38,277 nucleotides of DNA from an uncultured Gimesia sp. (GCF_937910335.1 NZ_CALEMX010000473.1:1-38277), one strand, 5' to 3'; shown: positions 18,034-27,060, numbered from the stretch's first letter. Notes: a model not told the origin generated them from the letters alone. Made by a program: numbers and translations.

Positions 18034-20676
18034 TTAATGATTAAAGATGAATTCTCTTGAGTTCAATAAGGACCAGAATACATCATTCAAAGTGTTGGTT
18101 TGATCTTTCTTGTTTTCATCCAAGACCTGAACTAACGATGAATATTCTTTGTCTGTCGGTTTACGCGAGAGGCAGGAAATATACATTTCGTCAACCACTT
18201 CAAGCGGTTTCTTTCCCGCTTTGATTCTGTCAGCAACAAACTTTCCTCGTGTGATTTTACTGTTGACGGTATCGCCATTCAGTAAATGCAATGCCTGTGA
18301 AAGGCTGGGTTCCATCCGAACTTCGCAGGAACAAACGGTATCGCGTTTTGCTCGACCAAATGTAGTCAGGAAGTAGGTTGAAGTATTACCATCTGCAATC
18401 TGTACAGCACGAGCACCCAGGGGCAGTCCACGAAACTTATTAGCAGAATTCGTCACTTGACTGATACAGTCCAGCAACACTTCAGCCCGCATACGTCGAG
18501 GTTGAGCGTGTGAGAAATTCGTTAGATCTTTTTCGTTTGTTTTGTTTGTTTGAGTCGAGAGTTGATAGGTTCGAGAAGTACAGATATCTCGGACCAGTTT
18601 CTTGAAGTCATAATTATATTCAGTAAAGCGTTTAGAAAGCTCAGTCAACAATTCCGGGTTTACAGGAGGATTACTGACTCGGACGTCATCGACCTCGTTA
18701 ATAATACCCTTTCCAAAAAAGTGAGCCCAGACAATATTACTCAGGTTAGATGCAAAGTAAGGGTTTTCATTAGAGGCCAGCCATTGTGAGAGTAATACGC
18801 GACGATCTTTTCCGCGGGTATCGGGTTCGGCACCACCCAGAAATTTCGGTTTCATCACGCGTTTATCAACCAGGTGTTGAACTTCTCCACTGCCACGGTT
18901 GTAAATAATAGATTCACGCGGATCTTCACTTCCTTTGCGACCAATCTGTGAGAAGAAAGCAGCGAAACTGTAGTAATCATTCATCGTCCAGCGGTCAAAT
19001 GGATGATTATGGCATTGAGCACATTGAATACGCATACCCATAAAGACCTGAGCTACATTTTCTGAAACTTTTAAAGTGTCTCGTTCATTTTCGTAATAGT
19101 TAGTCGCCGCATTAGCAAATGTACCACCGGTAGAGCCGAGGAGTTCCTGAATCATCTTGTCAATGGGTACATTGGAAGCAATTCGTTCCTGTAACCAGTT
19201 GTAATACAGTAAGGCTGATTTATAACTGATGCGGTTATTGACCGTTCTGATCTGTAGCAGTTCGGACCATTTCATGACCCACATCTCTACAAATTCTTTA
19301 CGATTCAGCAGTTTATCAACAAGCTTATCTCGTTTTTTGGGATCTTTATCGGCGGCAAACTGATTGAACTCTTCTATCGAAGGCAGGATACCACAGATAT
19401 CAAGACTGGCGCGACGTAAAAATTCAGCATCGGTACAGAGTGGAGACGGAATCACTCGCAATTTTTTCAGTTTATTGTGAATGAGCGTGTCGACATAATT
19501 TGATTCAGGAGTGTTTGGCCATGTAAAGTTGAGACCTTTCGGCAAAACAACAAAGTGTGACCCAACAGTATGTGTGTCGAATCGTGCCATGATGAATGCT
19601 TCACCACGGTTACTGGCTGTAATCAAACCGTTCTTTGTAATCGTGGCTGAGTTGTCATTGTTTGATGAGAATGCGGCTAGAGAAGTCACATCTCTGGTAG
19701 TTCCATCTGAATATGTCGCTACGGCAGATACCTGTTGTTTAGTACCTTTTCCATCCAGGACCCCACCTTTCGGGTAAATATCTACTTTGGTAACGGTGGG
19801 GATTACACCTGTATCGTAAGGTGCCCCGGCTTGTAACCAGCGGAGTGTTGCGGTGTAATGTTCCGAATCTTTTTCGTAGAGTTTACCTCCGGTATGAGGT
19901 ACTGCTCCGGTAGATTTTTCGATCAGAAGACTTTCCTGAGGCAAACTCAAATTGACACGGCGTCCACTCAGTTCGCGAGTTAGGCGGAAATGATCCCCTT
20001 TCGGGTCGAATCCGAAAAGTGAGAGACGAAAGCCATCTTTTCCACTCGCGGCTCCGTGACAACTACCGGTATTACAGCCAGCACGCATGAAAGTAGGCAT
20101 TACATCCAGCGTAAAACTGATTGGACGCTCTTCTTTTGCTTTGACAACTTTTGCGTGCAATTTAATATTTGCACCACCAAAACTGGCGATTAAATCTGTT
20201 TCTCCATCACTGGCTGGATACACAATATTTTTGTCTAAACGAACAATGCCAGCTGCCGCAGGTTTTAGTAGTAACTGACTAGTAACATCCTGTGTGAGGC
20301 CGTTGTCGTAGACAGCCTGCGCGATGATGGTCTGTCGATCGCGGCTGGTGGTGAGTTCAATTAGTTCTGGATAAACATTCAGCTTTACCATTTTAGGAGC
20401 TGGCTTAGGTGCCACTGGTTTCGCTGTAGCTGTTTTAGCCGGTACAGGTTTGGCCGGTACAGGTTTGGCCGGTACAGGTTTGGCCGGTACAGGTTTAGCC
20501 GGTACAGGTTTAGCCGGTGCAGGTTTAGCCGGTGCAGGTTTAGCCGGTGCAGGTTTAGCCGGTGCAGGTTTGGCCGGTGCAGGTTTGGCCTTATCTGCTG
20601 CCAAGCTGAGAGAGAATCCACTGAATAAGAAAGTCAGTGCGACAAAGCTGCTAAGTAATGTTTGGTGACGCAACAT
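18034..20676 (-). CDS. Exported DUF1549/DUF1553 protein with bacterial Ig-like domains and a Pro-Ala-Lys repeat linker
   Basis: An 880-residue exported protein of a large planctomycete family of unknown biochemical function. A signal peptide (to about residue 27) is followed by ten pentapeptide units (KPAPA five times, then KPVPA five times), a BIG2-like Ig domain, a segment with C201-x4-C206-H207 in GCNTGSCHG, a second Ig-like domain (about 295-380), DUF1549 (about 390-600) with a haem-type motif C552-A-Q-C555-H556 followed by NHPFDRW, and DUF1553 (about 640-880). The start ATG at 20676 has AAAGG 9 nt upstream. The TTG at 20700 is rejected because it only adds MTKKRSLI before the signal peptide. 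It is third in the cluster. Haem attachment at either motif is likely but not proven. Confidence 0.92.
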   Translation of the reverse strand: MLRHQTLLSSFVALTFLFSGFSLSLAADKAKPAPAKPAPAKPAPAKPAPAKPAPAKPVPAKPVPAKPVPAKPVPAKPVPAKTATAKPVAPKPAPKMVKLNVYPELIELTTSRDRQTIIAQAVYDNGLTQDVTSQLLLKPAAAGIVRLDKNIVYPASDGETDLIASFGGANIKLHAKVVKAKEERPISFTLDVMPTFMRAGCNTGSCHGAASGKDGFRLSLFGFDPKGDHFRLTRELSGRRVNLSLPQESLLIEKSTGAVPHTGGKLYEKDSEHYTATLRWLQAGAPYDTGVIPTVTKVDIYPKGGVLDGKGTKQQVSAVATYSDGTTRDVTSLAAFSSNNDNSATITKNGLITASNRGEAFIMARFDTHTVGSHFVVLPKGLNFTWPNTPESNYVDTLIHNKLKKLRVIPSPLCTDAEFLRRASLDICGILPSIEEFNQFAADKDPKKRDKLVDKLLNRKEFVEMWVMKWSELLQIRTVNNRISYKSALLYYNWLQERIASNVPIDKMIQELLGSTGGTFANAATNYYENERDTLKVSENVAQVFMGMRIQCAQCHNHPFDRWTMNDYYSFAAFFSQIGRKGSEDPRESIIYNRGSGEVQHLVDKRVMKPKFLGGAEPDTRGKDRRVLLSQWLASNENPYFASNLSNIVWAHFFGKGIINEVDDVRVSNPPVNPELLTELSKRFTEYNYDFKKLVRDICTSRTYQLSTQTNKTNEKDLTNFSHAQPRRMRAEVLLDCISQVTNSANKFRGLPLGARAVQIADGNTSTYFLTTFGRAKRDTVCSCEVRMEPSLSQALHLLNGDTVNSKITRGKFVADRIKAGKKPLEVVDEMYISCLSRKPTDKEYSSLVQVLDENKKDQTNTLNDVFWSLLNSREFIFNH
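20434..20589 (-). repeat. 15-bp tandem repeat array encoding ten Pro-Ala-Lys pentapeptides
   Basis: About ten head-to-tail 15-bp units lie inside the DUF1549 gene, just after the signal peptide. The unit reads gccggtRcaggttt plus a or g. On the minus strand five KPAPA units (gca form) precede five KPVPA units (gta form), with a silent third-position difference also clustered. The array is in frame, so copy-number change would lengthen or shorten the linker without a frameshift. Confidence 0.93.
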
Positions 20677-20767
20677 AATCAAAGACCTTTTTTTCGTCAA
20701 CAGAATTTAGTTGATGAAGGTGATATAAAATTTGAATTCAATTAATCAGTAATAAAGCGAACTAATA

Positions 20768-23227
20768 TTATTTTGAACCGGATTCCAAACGCTTCTGGGC
20801 ATCCAGACGTAGTTGTTCCAGGCGTGTCAGCCGTTTAGGAGGCGCTGCTTTTTTAGGCGCCGCTTTTTTCACAACAGCGGCAGGCTTAGGTTTGGCAGGA
20901 GCATCCTTCTTAGGTGGGATTGGCTTATCGATACGAAGTTCTGTTCGACCAGTTGTGTGCACAACCGTTTCGCCATTCATGGGGATTTCCACCTGACAGA
21001 ACAGACTCTTGTGCCGTCCCTGTGGTGAAGTGGGGTCAGTTTTAACTTTAAATACAAGCTCCTTACTCTCTTTGTTGAAGGAGATATCAGTGGTTGTGAC
21101 TTTAGGAGGTAAACCTACGAGTTTGATTTTTGCATTCCCTTCAAACGGGTTCTTCATACTGACTTTGCAGATGATTTCAGTTTCTTTTCCTTGCTCGACA
21201 GCCGTACGAGACAATGCAAGATCAACAAACGAGTCTGTGATTTCTAATGGTGCTAACTGTGAAGAAACCCAGGCTGGGCCACTCACATCGGCAGAACCAA
21301 TCACAAAGACTTTCCATTTTTTGATTTCTGCATTGCCGTTGGCATTCAGAGGGTACAAAACTTCGTTTTGACCTTTGGGGATTGTGACAATACTGGCCGC
21401 TCCTAGTCCTGGTGGACGGAAGGGGAACTGCAAAGTGATTGCTTTATCAAATCCTTTTTTCCGAGTCACAACAACCTTCAGTTGCATAGAGCCGTTGCGT
21501 GTTAGAGGTGCCTTAGGCTCTACGATATCGAGTTTGAAGGGGAGTTCTTCCACGACAGCGACTGGAATCTGAGCGACATCTTTCATCCAAAGTAATTGAT
21601 TGTTACGAACTCGTACCAAGTCAGCGCGGTTTCTGAACACGCCTTCAATTTTTTGCTTCGGATCTGCGTGCCGTCCTTTAAGTTCGATCAGAGTGCCAGA
21701 TACCGGAGCATCAGCGGCAGCTTCAAACACGACGGGCATTGTCGTTAAATTGGCGGCCATTGGTTCGGCAACCATTTTAACTCCTTTAGGAATATTCTGA
21801 GAATCAAGAACAATTTCTCCGCCGAAGTTTTTCCGTACGACGCTGACCACTGCAGCAAAGCGGTTTCCACGGGCAACGACAATGCGCTGTCGTTCTTGAG
21901 AATAACGAGCATTTCTGGGAATACCCAGATCCAATGATGCAGAGACTGGCTGCATTTCGACGCGGTATACAAAATCGGCTCCACCACGGGCGAGATGGTC
22001 TGTGATTGAAAGATAATAGTCACCATCTGCGGGAAATTTGTAGCGGAAGTAACTGTCAGGGCCACGGGAATCATCGTTTGCGGCAAGTCTTCCAAATTTT
22101 GCATTATAAAGTGCCATGACCGGATCGAGAGAGGATCGGATACGGCGTGCGAAACATTCGATTTCCAGGGTCTGGCCTTTCTTTCCCTGAAACTTGAAGT
22201 AGTCAATATCGCCCGCTGTTTCAATGATCCCATTAAAAGCGTTAGGAAGCGCTGCAGCAGAGGCTAGCTTGAATTCGTTGTTGGGTTCGGCTTCGAATGA
22301 ATTACCATGAGGGAAGAGGCGGAATACATTACCAGAAGGAGCACTCCCTCCGGCGTCAGCAGCAAAGAGTCGAAACTCATCATCAGGTTTCGCAGGCAAC
22401 TGAAATTCTTGAGCAAGATTTGCGACCGTATTTCCTTTGAAGGTCACTTTCTGTTTTGTCCCTAACTGTCCACCGGCAGGATAAATGGCTGTCGGACGAG
22501 GATAAGTTCCCACGTGCAGGCGGTAGAAGGCCGCGCCATTTCCACCATAGGAGCTGTCGCGTACCAAAATAGTATATTTACCATCTGCAGGAGCGATCAC
22601 GGAAACTGCGGTGTCGTTTCTCAGCAGAGGTAGATCATCGATTGCTTTTAATTCAAAACGTTTTTCGTCAAGAATCGCAACATATGGGTCAAAGATAGTT
22701 GTCGCTAAACGAACGCCTTCAATCTCGGCTGAAATGCGTTGTCCTTTTTTCGCCGTGATCACGAAATGATCAACATCTTCATTCGTAACAATGCCAGTGA
22801 CTGTCTGGTTGAGTGTAATCGACTGGGGTGTTTCAAATTCGCTGTTAGGCTCTTTTTCTGCAACTTCTGGAAATTGACCGACCCAGAATGTTTTATAATC
22901 GGAGACGCCACTTTTCGTACGAACCTGGAATGTATGCTCTCCAAGGTCACAGCCTGGCAAAATCTTTACAATGGCTGTACAGACATTGACATTTTTGGGA
23001 TCACCTTTGATTTCTTTGAATTCAAATCCTTTCTTATACGAAAGGATTTCAACCGCATCTGATAATCGGGCGCCATAGAACGTGAGAGCGATTTCCGTTC
23101 CGCGCTGTCCACCTCGTGGCCTAACATAATTTAAAGTCGGGCTTGCCGCTTCGACTAGATCCACGAGCAATAAGCTAAATGCGATTGCAAAAATTCCGGT
23201 GCAGACAGAGCTGTACTTCCGCAGCAT
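20768..23227 (-). CDS. Exported pre-peptidase C-terminal (PPC) and TIG-like domain protein
   Basis: An 819-residue exported protein of beta-sandwich modules. A signal peptide (to about residue 27) leads into a TIG/IPT-like segment (YVRPRGGQRGTEIALTF, about 34-50). A PPC domain follows (EKEPNSEFETPQSI..., about 125-240), then a second TIG-like segment (YPAGGQLGTKQKVTFKG), a second PPC domain (EAEPNNEF, about 315-420), several Ig-like folds, and a basic Lys/Pro/Ala tail. PPC domains usually assist secretion or bind surfaces and are not catalytic. No protease motif is visible. The ATG at 23227 is used, preceded by AAGGGGGG at good spacing; the GTG one codon earlier is less likely. It is second in the cluster, between DUF1501 and DUF1549/1553. 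It probably acts as a binding or structural partner. Confidence 0.88.
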   Translation of the reverse strand: MLRKYSSVCTGIFAIAFSLLLVDLVEAASPTLNYVRPRGGQRGTEIALTFYGARLSDAVEILSYKKGFEFKEIKGDPKNVNVCTAIVKILPGCDLGEHTFQVRTKSGVSDYKTFWVGQFPEVAEKEPNSEFETPQSITLNQTVTGIVTNEDVDHFVITAKKGQRISAEIEGVRLATTIFDPYVAILDEKRFELKAIDDLPLLRNDTAVSVIAPADGKYTILVRDSSYGGNGAAFYRLHVGTYPRPTAIYPAGGQLGTKQKVTFKGNTVANLAQEFQLPAKPDDEFRLFAADAGGSAPSGNVFRLFPHGNSFEAEPNNEFKLASAAALPNAFNGIIETAGDIDYFKFQGKKGQTLEIECFARRIRSSLDPVMALYNAKFGRLAANDDSRGPDSYFRYKFPADGDYYLSITDHLARGGADFVYRVEMQPVSASLDLGIPRNARYSQERQRIVVARGNRFAAVVSVVRKNFGGEIVLDSQNIPKGVKMVAEPMAANLTTMPVVFEAAADAPVSGTLIELKGRHADPKQKIEGVFRNRADLVRVRNNQLLWMKDVAQIPVAVVEELPFKLDIVEPKAPLTRNGSMQLKVVVTRKKGFDKAITLQFPFRPPGLGAASIVTIPKGQNEVLYPLNANGNAEIKKWKVFVIGSADVSGPAWVSSQLAPLEITDSFVDLALSRTAVEQGKETEIICKVSMKNPFEGNAKIKLVGLPPKVTTTDISFNKESKELVFKVKTDPTSPQGRHKSLFCQVEIPMNGETVVHTTGRTELRIDKPIPPKKDAPAKPKPAAVVKKAAPKKAAPPKRLTRLEQLRLDAQKRLESGSK

Positions 23228-23289
23228 CACGGTTTCCCCCCTTGGAAAGTAGATGTTCGAGTATCAGTTTTCATTCGCTTGAATCAAAA

Positions 23290-23322
23290 TGTTAACACGC
23301 GAGATTTTCTCACGTGTTAACA
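23290..23322 (-). terminator. Long intercistronic hairpin (possible attenuator or processing site)
   Basis: tgttaacacg (23290-23299) and cgtgttaaca (23313-23322) form a perfect 10-bp stem. One mismatch inside it is followed by a further 4-bp gaga/tctc stem with a 3-nt loop. It lies between the DUF1501 and PPC genes. On the minus strand the following sequence is attttgattc, a weak U tract, so partial termination or 3'-end protection is plausible. Confidence 0.6.
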
Positions 23323-23353
23323 AATCAAATTCAATAAATATATTTCTGGTGGA

Positions 23354-24652
23354 TCAGACAAGGAGATCCTTAATCACTTTTCCACCATTGACAATTTCAA
23401 TTGGACGGTCGCCAGGTGCCATCAATTCTTTATCAGATACGATTCCCAGGCAATGGTAAATTGTAGTTGCCCAGTCCATTACATTAAGTGGGTTATCTTC
23501 AGGCTCACTCGCAATAGCATCGGAAGCACCGTAGATGTTTCCACCTTTCACTCCACCACCAGCCATGACGACACTGAAAACTTTCGGCCAGTGATCGCGT
23601 CCTGCAGTGGCATTGATTTTCGGAGTTCGTCCGAATTCACTGCAGATACAGACCAATGTACTCTTTAAGAGTCCACGCTGGCTCAGATCTGTAATTAACG
23701 TTGAGAAGGCCTGGTCAAATGAAGGCACATTATTTGTGATTCCGGTCTGAATCCGGTCGTGCATATCCCAACCACCATAGGTCATTGTGATAAAGCGGGC
23801 ACCTGCTTCAACGAGTCTTCGAGAAAGTAGCATACGAGCGCCTGCTGAATTACGACCATAAGCGTCCCGGACTTTGGCATCTTCTTTATTCAGGTCGAAT
23901 GCTTCCTGAGAGGCTTTCGAAGAGACCATGTCGTAAGCTTGTTTATAGAATGTATCAACAGCGTCCAGTGAATCCGATTTTTCTTTGGAGACAAAGTGAT
24001 CGTTGACTGCTCCCAGAAGGGAACGGCGACGGGTGAATCGTTTGGTATCAACACCGCCGGGCAGATTCAGGTCACGGACTTTGAAGCCGTTGGAAGCAGG
24101 ATCTGATCCTACACTGAACGGGGCAAATGAAGAACTAAGATATCCCGTACCGGCAAATTCGTTTGGTTGATTAGGGATGCATACATATTGTGGCATGCTG
24201 TTCTTGGGGCCGAATTCATGTGTGACTACACTTCCCATGCTGGGAAACTTCAAAGCAGGACTCGGTCGATATCCGGTGAACATATTATGTGTCCCACGTT
24301 CGTGAGCGGCTTCACCATGTGACATCGAACGGCAGATGGTCAGCTTGTCCATTATTTGTGCCGTCTTGACCAGCTTTTCATTCAAGCGAACGCCCGAGAC
24401 ATTCGTGTCGATCGAATTCATAGGACCTCGGTACTCAACTGGAGCATAAGGTTTAGGATCCCATGTTTCCTGATGTGCAGCACCACCTGGCAGATAGATA
24501 AAGATGACTGATTTCGCAGTACCTTCTTTGCTCTCATAATGTTTGAGATCTGCCTGTGCACTTTTCATCTGAAGGAACTGAGGCAACGTCAGCCCGATTC
24601 CGCCTGCAAAGCCAACATGTAGAAAATCGCGACGCGATTGATCCAAGTTCAT
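23354..24652 (-). CDS. DUF1501 protein with Tat signal (alkaline phosphatase/sulfatase-like fold)
   Basis: A 432-residue member of the DUF1501 family, which is distantly related to the sulfatase/alkaline phosphatase fold and is very abundant in planctomycetes, usually next to DUF1549/1553 genes. The N-terminus MNLDQSRRDFLHVG carries a twin-arginine motif (R7-R8), so the folded protein is exported by Tat. Family landmarks include FIYLPGGAAHQETWDPKP, ERGTHNMFTGYRPSP, TYGGWDMHD and a late SEFGRTPKIN and GRDHWP region, where His/Asp residues are likely metal ligands. The ATG at 24652 has GGAG 8 nt upstream, and the longer frame to 24739 lacks family sequence. It is the first gene of the leftward cluster. 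Substrate unknown. Confidence 0.93.
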   Translation of the reverse strand: MNLDQSRRDFLHVGFAGGIGLTLPQFLQMKSAQADLKHYESKEGTAKSVIFIYLPGGAAHQETWDPKPYAPVEYRGPMNSIDTNVSGVRLNEKLVKTAQIMDKLTICRSMSHGEAAHERGTHNMFTGYRPSPALKFPSMGSVVTHEFGPKNSMPQYVCIPNQPNEFAGTGYLSSSFAPFSVGSDPASNGFKVRDLNLPGGVDTKRFTRRRSLLGAVNDHFVSKEKSDSLDAVDTFYKQAYDMVSSKASQEAFDLNKEDAKVRDAYGRNSAGARMLLSRRLVEAGARFITMTYGGWDMHDRIQTGITNNVPSFDQAFSTLITDLSQRGLLKSTLVCICSEFGRTPKINATAGRDHWPKVFSVVMAGGGVKGGNIYGASDAIASEPEDNPLNVMDWATTIYHCLGIVSDKELMAPGDRPIEIVNGGKVIKDLLV

Positions 24653-24906
24653 AATGAAATCTCCATTTTCGGTCGTGGGGATAATTGTGTTTGGTTGGTG
24701 GCTCTCAAAGGCCAGAGGTTTAACACTTGCTATTTGCAAAGAGCACTACTTCTTCTTGGGTTGGAATATCGTCGATTTACTCGGCGGATGGCTCCGAAAT
24801 TCACTGGTAACTTCAGAGTTTAGTTTTAGATGATTCTGGTAATGTTTCTAATTCTATCACATTAATCCAGTTGGGGAAGGAATCTATTAAAATCACCTAA
24901 GCGTGT

Positions 24907-24936
24907 ATTATGCCAAATGTACTCTCAGTAATTCAA
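24907..24936 (-). promoter_or_regulatory. Candidate promoter P2 for the DUF1501 cluster
   Basis: Leftward TTGAAT (24936-24931) and CATAAT (24912-24907, 5 of 6) are 18 bp apart. TGG directly precedes the -10, which gives an extended -10 element. Confidence 0.42.
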
Positions 24937-24985
24937 GGATAATCTGAAATTCATCCTACTTGATCTTACATTTTGAAGCGGATAC

Positions 24986-25014
24986 ATCAAAACCGATTTA
25001 TGCGAGTTTGTCAA
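24986..25014 (-). promoter_or_regulatory. Candidate promoter P1 for the DUF1501 cluster
   Basis: A perfect TTGACA -35 (25014-25009) is followed after 17 bp by TTTGAT (24991-24986, 4 of 6). It would give a leader of more than 300 nt. Confidence 0.42.
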
Positions 25015-25077
25015 GGATATCTTATTTATTTCTATTAACTCACTAGAAATAGCAACATTTGGTAAAACAGGATGTTT

Positions 25078-26994
25078 CTATTTTTCAACGAGCCCGTTTT
25101 GCTCCGAAATTTGATATAACCGGTTGGATTTGAGTTGATCCCAGCTAGAAACCGTTCCCGAAGGCCAGGTAATAGAAACCGCTTGAATGATACCTTCGTT
25201 CCCTAGTCCAAAGGTAACTGGCAGCTCAGTTTGTGACAGATAGCTGCGGGTAGGCATGACCAGCCGATTTTGAATGCCAGTTTGCGTTTCGATCTGAATT
25301 TGAGCACCCAATGCATGCTGACTGGAAACAGGGGAAATCCCTTTATCACTTTGATTCGGATCACTGGTGAGTTGGAAACGAACCCAATGATGCCCCGTCT
25401 CCTGATCGTTTCGTAAGAGCCTCGGTTTATTTCCGGTTGTCATAATCAACAGATCCAGATCACCATCATGATCAATATCGCCGAAGCTGGCCCCGCGGCC
25501 GACCAGCGGTCGTTTAAAATCGGAACCAATCTCTGATTCTCCTAAGGACAAAAATTCAGTCGAATATTGCGAACCACAGTTCCAGAACAGTTGAGGCGAT
25601 TGTTTGTAGTGCTGCCGTTCCTGAACGATGTTGATATCTTCTTCAAGATGACCATTCGCTGAGAACAGATCAAGACGACCATCGAGGTCGGCATCAAAAA
25701 AGAATACGCCGAATGTGAGAGCCAGTCGGGTTTGCGGACCTAGTCCATTCGAAACGGCTTCGTCAACAAATTGCATCTCTTTGCCGGGTGAGGTGTAGAG
25801 GGCTGTCATTTCATTGGCAAAGTTGCCAATGGCGATGCCTAATGTTCCATTGTTGCGGAAGGGGGCAATATCAATGCCCATTGCGCCGCGTGCATTGCCG
25901 TCCATGTCAAATGCGACTCCGGAAATAGCCGCCACTTCTGTGAATGTTCCATTTTTTTGATTGTGAAATAGAAAGTTCTGCACTGTGTCATTGGTGATAA
26001 AGATGTCAAGAAATCCATCTTGATCAAAATCATAGAAATTCAAGCCCAGTGATTTTGCCAGGGGCACTCCCGTCGCGGATGTAATAATTTTCAGACCGGC
26101 TTGCTCAGAGATTTCGGTAAAGCGGCCATTGCCCTGGTTCTGATAGAGCAGGGGAGGGACGCCATTAAAGTTTTGTGGACGACCGTAAGCGCGGATACCA
26201 CCTTTCAGAGTGAAGTTCTGCGCACGGTCAAATTCGCGCGACCATTCCACATAGTTGCAGACCAACAGGTCCAGATCCCCATCGCGGTCATAGTCAAACC
26301 AGCCACAACTGGTACTCCAAAGATTTTGAAAGCCACCCATTCCCGCCTGCATTGTAACATCGATAAATCGATTACCTTCGTTTTTGAACAAGCGGTTGGT
26401 ACCCAATGCAGATATAAACAGATCAATGCGACCATCGTTATCATAGTCACCACAGGCAACTCCCATGCCGTAGAGTGAAACGTTGAGACCCATTTCGAGT
26501 GTGACATCTTTAAATTTTCCTGATCCATCATTCTGGTACAAAGCCAATGAGGAAGCACGCTCTGTTTTCTGTGGCTGACTCCAGGGCCAGTCCTGCGCGC
26601 CCACCAGCAACAAATCCTGGTCACCGTCATTATCGTAATCGAAGAATGCAGTGCCTCCCGCCATCGTTTCGGGAAGTAACTTTTCTCCGGCAGCACCGTT
26701 ATTGTGAACAAAATCAATGCCAGCCGCTTTTGTGATATCAGTAAAGGGGATTTTGGGAAGACTGATTTCTTCTACCACACGCTGTTTCGGCAGACTTAGC
26801 GGAGTTTCCTTGACTATTTCAGCAGGCTGGTTGAGCTGAGTCATTACATAGATTGTTCCAGCAACCATTGCAAAGACCAAAATGATCGCCAAGGAATACC
26901 AGAAGGCACGACCGATGAATTCATCATTTTGCTCGGATTCCTCTTCCAGATTGTGCAGTTCTGAATGGAGTTCGTCATGATTCTGATTGGCCAT
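25078..26994 (-). CDS. CRTAC1-type protein: FG-GAP/VCBS repeats with ASPIC/UnbV C-terminus
   Basis: A 638-residue membrane-anchored extracytoplasmic protein. A cytosolic acidic N-terminus is followed by one membrane helix (about 30-51), then a beta-propeller of FG-GAP/VCBS repeats with at least six Ca-binding loops of the DxDxDG type (DYDNDGDQD, DYDNDGRID, DYDRDGDLD, DFDQDGFLD, DADLDGRLD, DIDHDGDLD). An ASPIC/UnbV domain at the end has SITWPSG. Such proteins are common in planctomycetes and are thought to mediate calcium-dependent binding on the cell surface. AGGA lies 7 nt before the ATG. It follows the pentahaem cytochrome gene after 68 bp on the same strand, so the two are probably co-transcribed. 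Ligand unknown. Confidence 0.93.
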   Translation of the reverse strand: MANQNHDELHSELHNLEEESEQNDEFIGRAFWYSLAIILVFAMVAGTIYVMTQLNQPAEIVKETPLSLPKQRVVEEISLPKIPFTDITKAAGIDFVHNNGAAGEKLLPETMAGGTAFFDYDNDGDQDLLLVGAQDWPWSQPQKTERASSLALYQNDGSGKFKDVTLEMGLNVSLYGMGVACGDYDNDGRIDLFISALGTNRLFKNEGNRFIDVTMQAGMGGFQNLWSTSCGWFDYDRDGDLDLLVCNYVEWSREFDRAQNFTLKGGIRAYGRPQNFNGVPPLLYQNQGNGRFTEISEQAGLKIITSATGVPLAKSLGLNFYDFDQDGFLDIFITNDTVQNFLFHNQKNGTFTEVAAISGVAFDMDGNARGAMGIDIAPFRNNGTLGIAIGNFANEMTALYTSPGKEMQFVDEAVSNGLGPQTRLALTFGVFFFDADLDGRLDLFSANGHLEEDINIVQERQHYKQSPQLFWNCGSQYSTEFLSLGESEIGSDFKRPLVGRGASFGDIDHDGDLDLLIMTTGNKPRLLRNDQETGHHWVRFQLTSDPNQSDKGISPVSSQHALGAQIQIETQTGIQNRLVMPTRSYLSQTELPVTFGLGNEGIIQAVSITWPSGTVSSWDQLKSNRLYQISEQNGLVEK

Positions 26995-27030
26995 TTGATG
27001 GTCCTCGTTATGTTTGATTCGAATTCCCTG

Positions 27031-27060
27031 CTCTCTTTTAGAGAGAAGAATCGCGATTCT
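27031..27060. repeat. Two adjacent inverted repeats between the cytochrome and CRTAC1 genes
   Basis: agaatcgcgattct (27047-27060) is a perfect 14-bp palindrome beginning 2 bp after the cytochrome stop codon. Immediately beside it ctctct/agagag (27031-27045) forms a 6-bp stem with a 3-nt loop. They lie in the 68-bp intercistronic gap and could be a processing or regulatory site. Confidence 0.6.

Larger units (their letters stand above)
24653..25077. other. Intergenic/leader region upstream of the DUF1501 cluster (0.43 kb)
   Basis: No supported gene on either strand. It contains the two leftward promoter candidates listed separately and a possible untranslated leader of 250-330 nt. It also separates the cluster from the CRTAC1 gene, which is transcribed in the same direction and ends at 25078. 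I see no clear terminator for that gene here. Confidence 0.5.

Noticed and set aside
20434-20589. Possible CRISPR array
   Set aside because: Units are 15 bp with no spacers and encode an in-frame pentapeptide repeat.
20385-20668. Repetitive RPNLH and AGTGL frames over the 15-bp array
   Set aside because: By-products of the tandem repeat read in other frames. The sense frame with signal peptide and DUF1549 explains the region.
26205-26717. 170-aa minus-strand frame within the CRTAC1 gene
   Set aside because: Alternate-frame shadow of the DxDxDG repeats with Trp/Met/Cys-rich composition.
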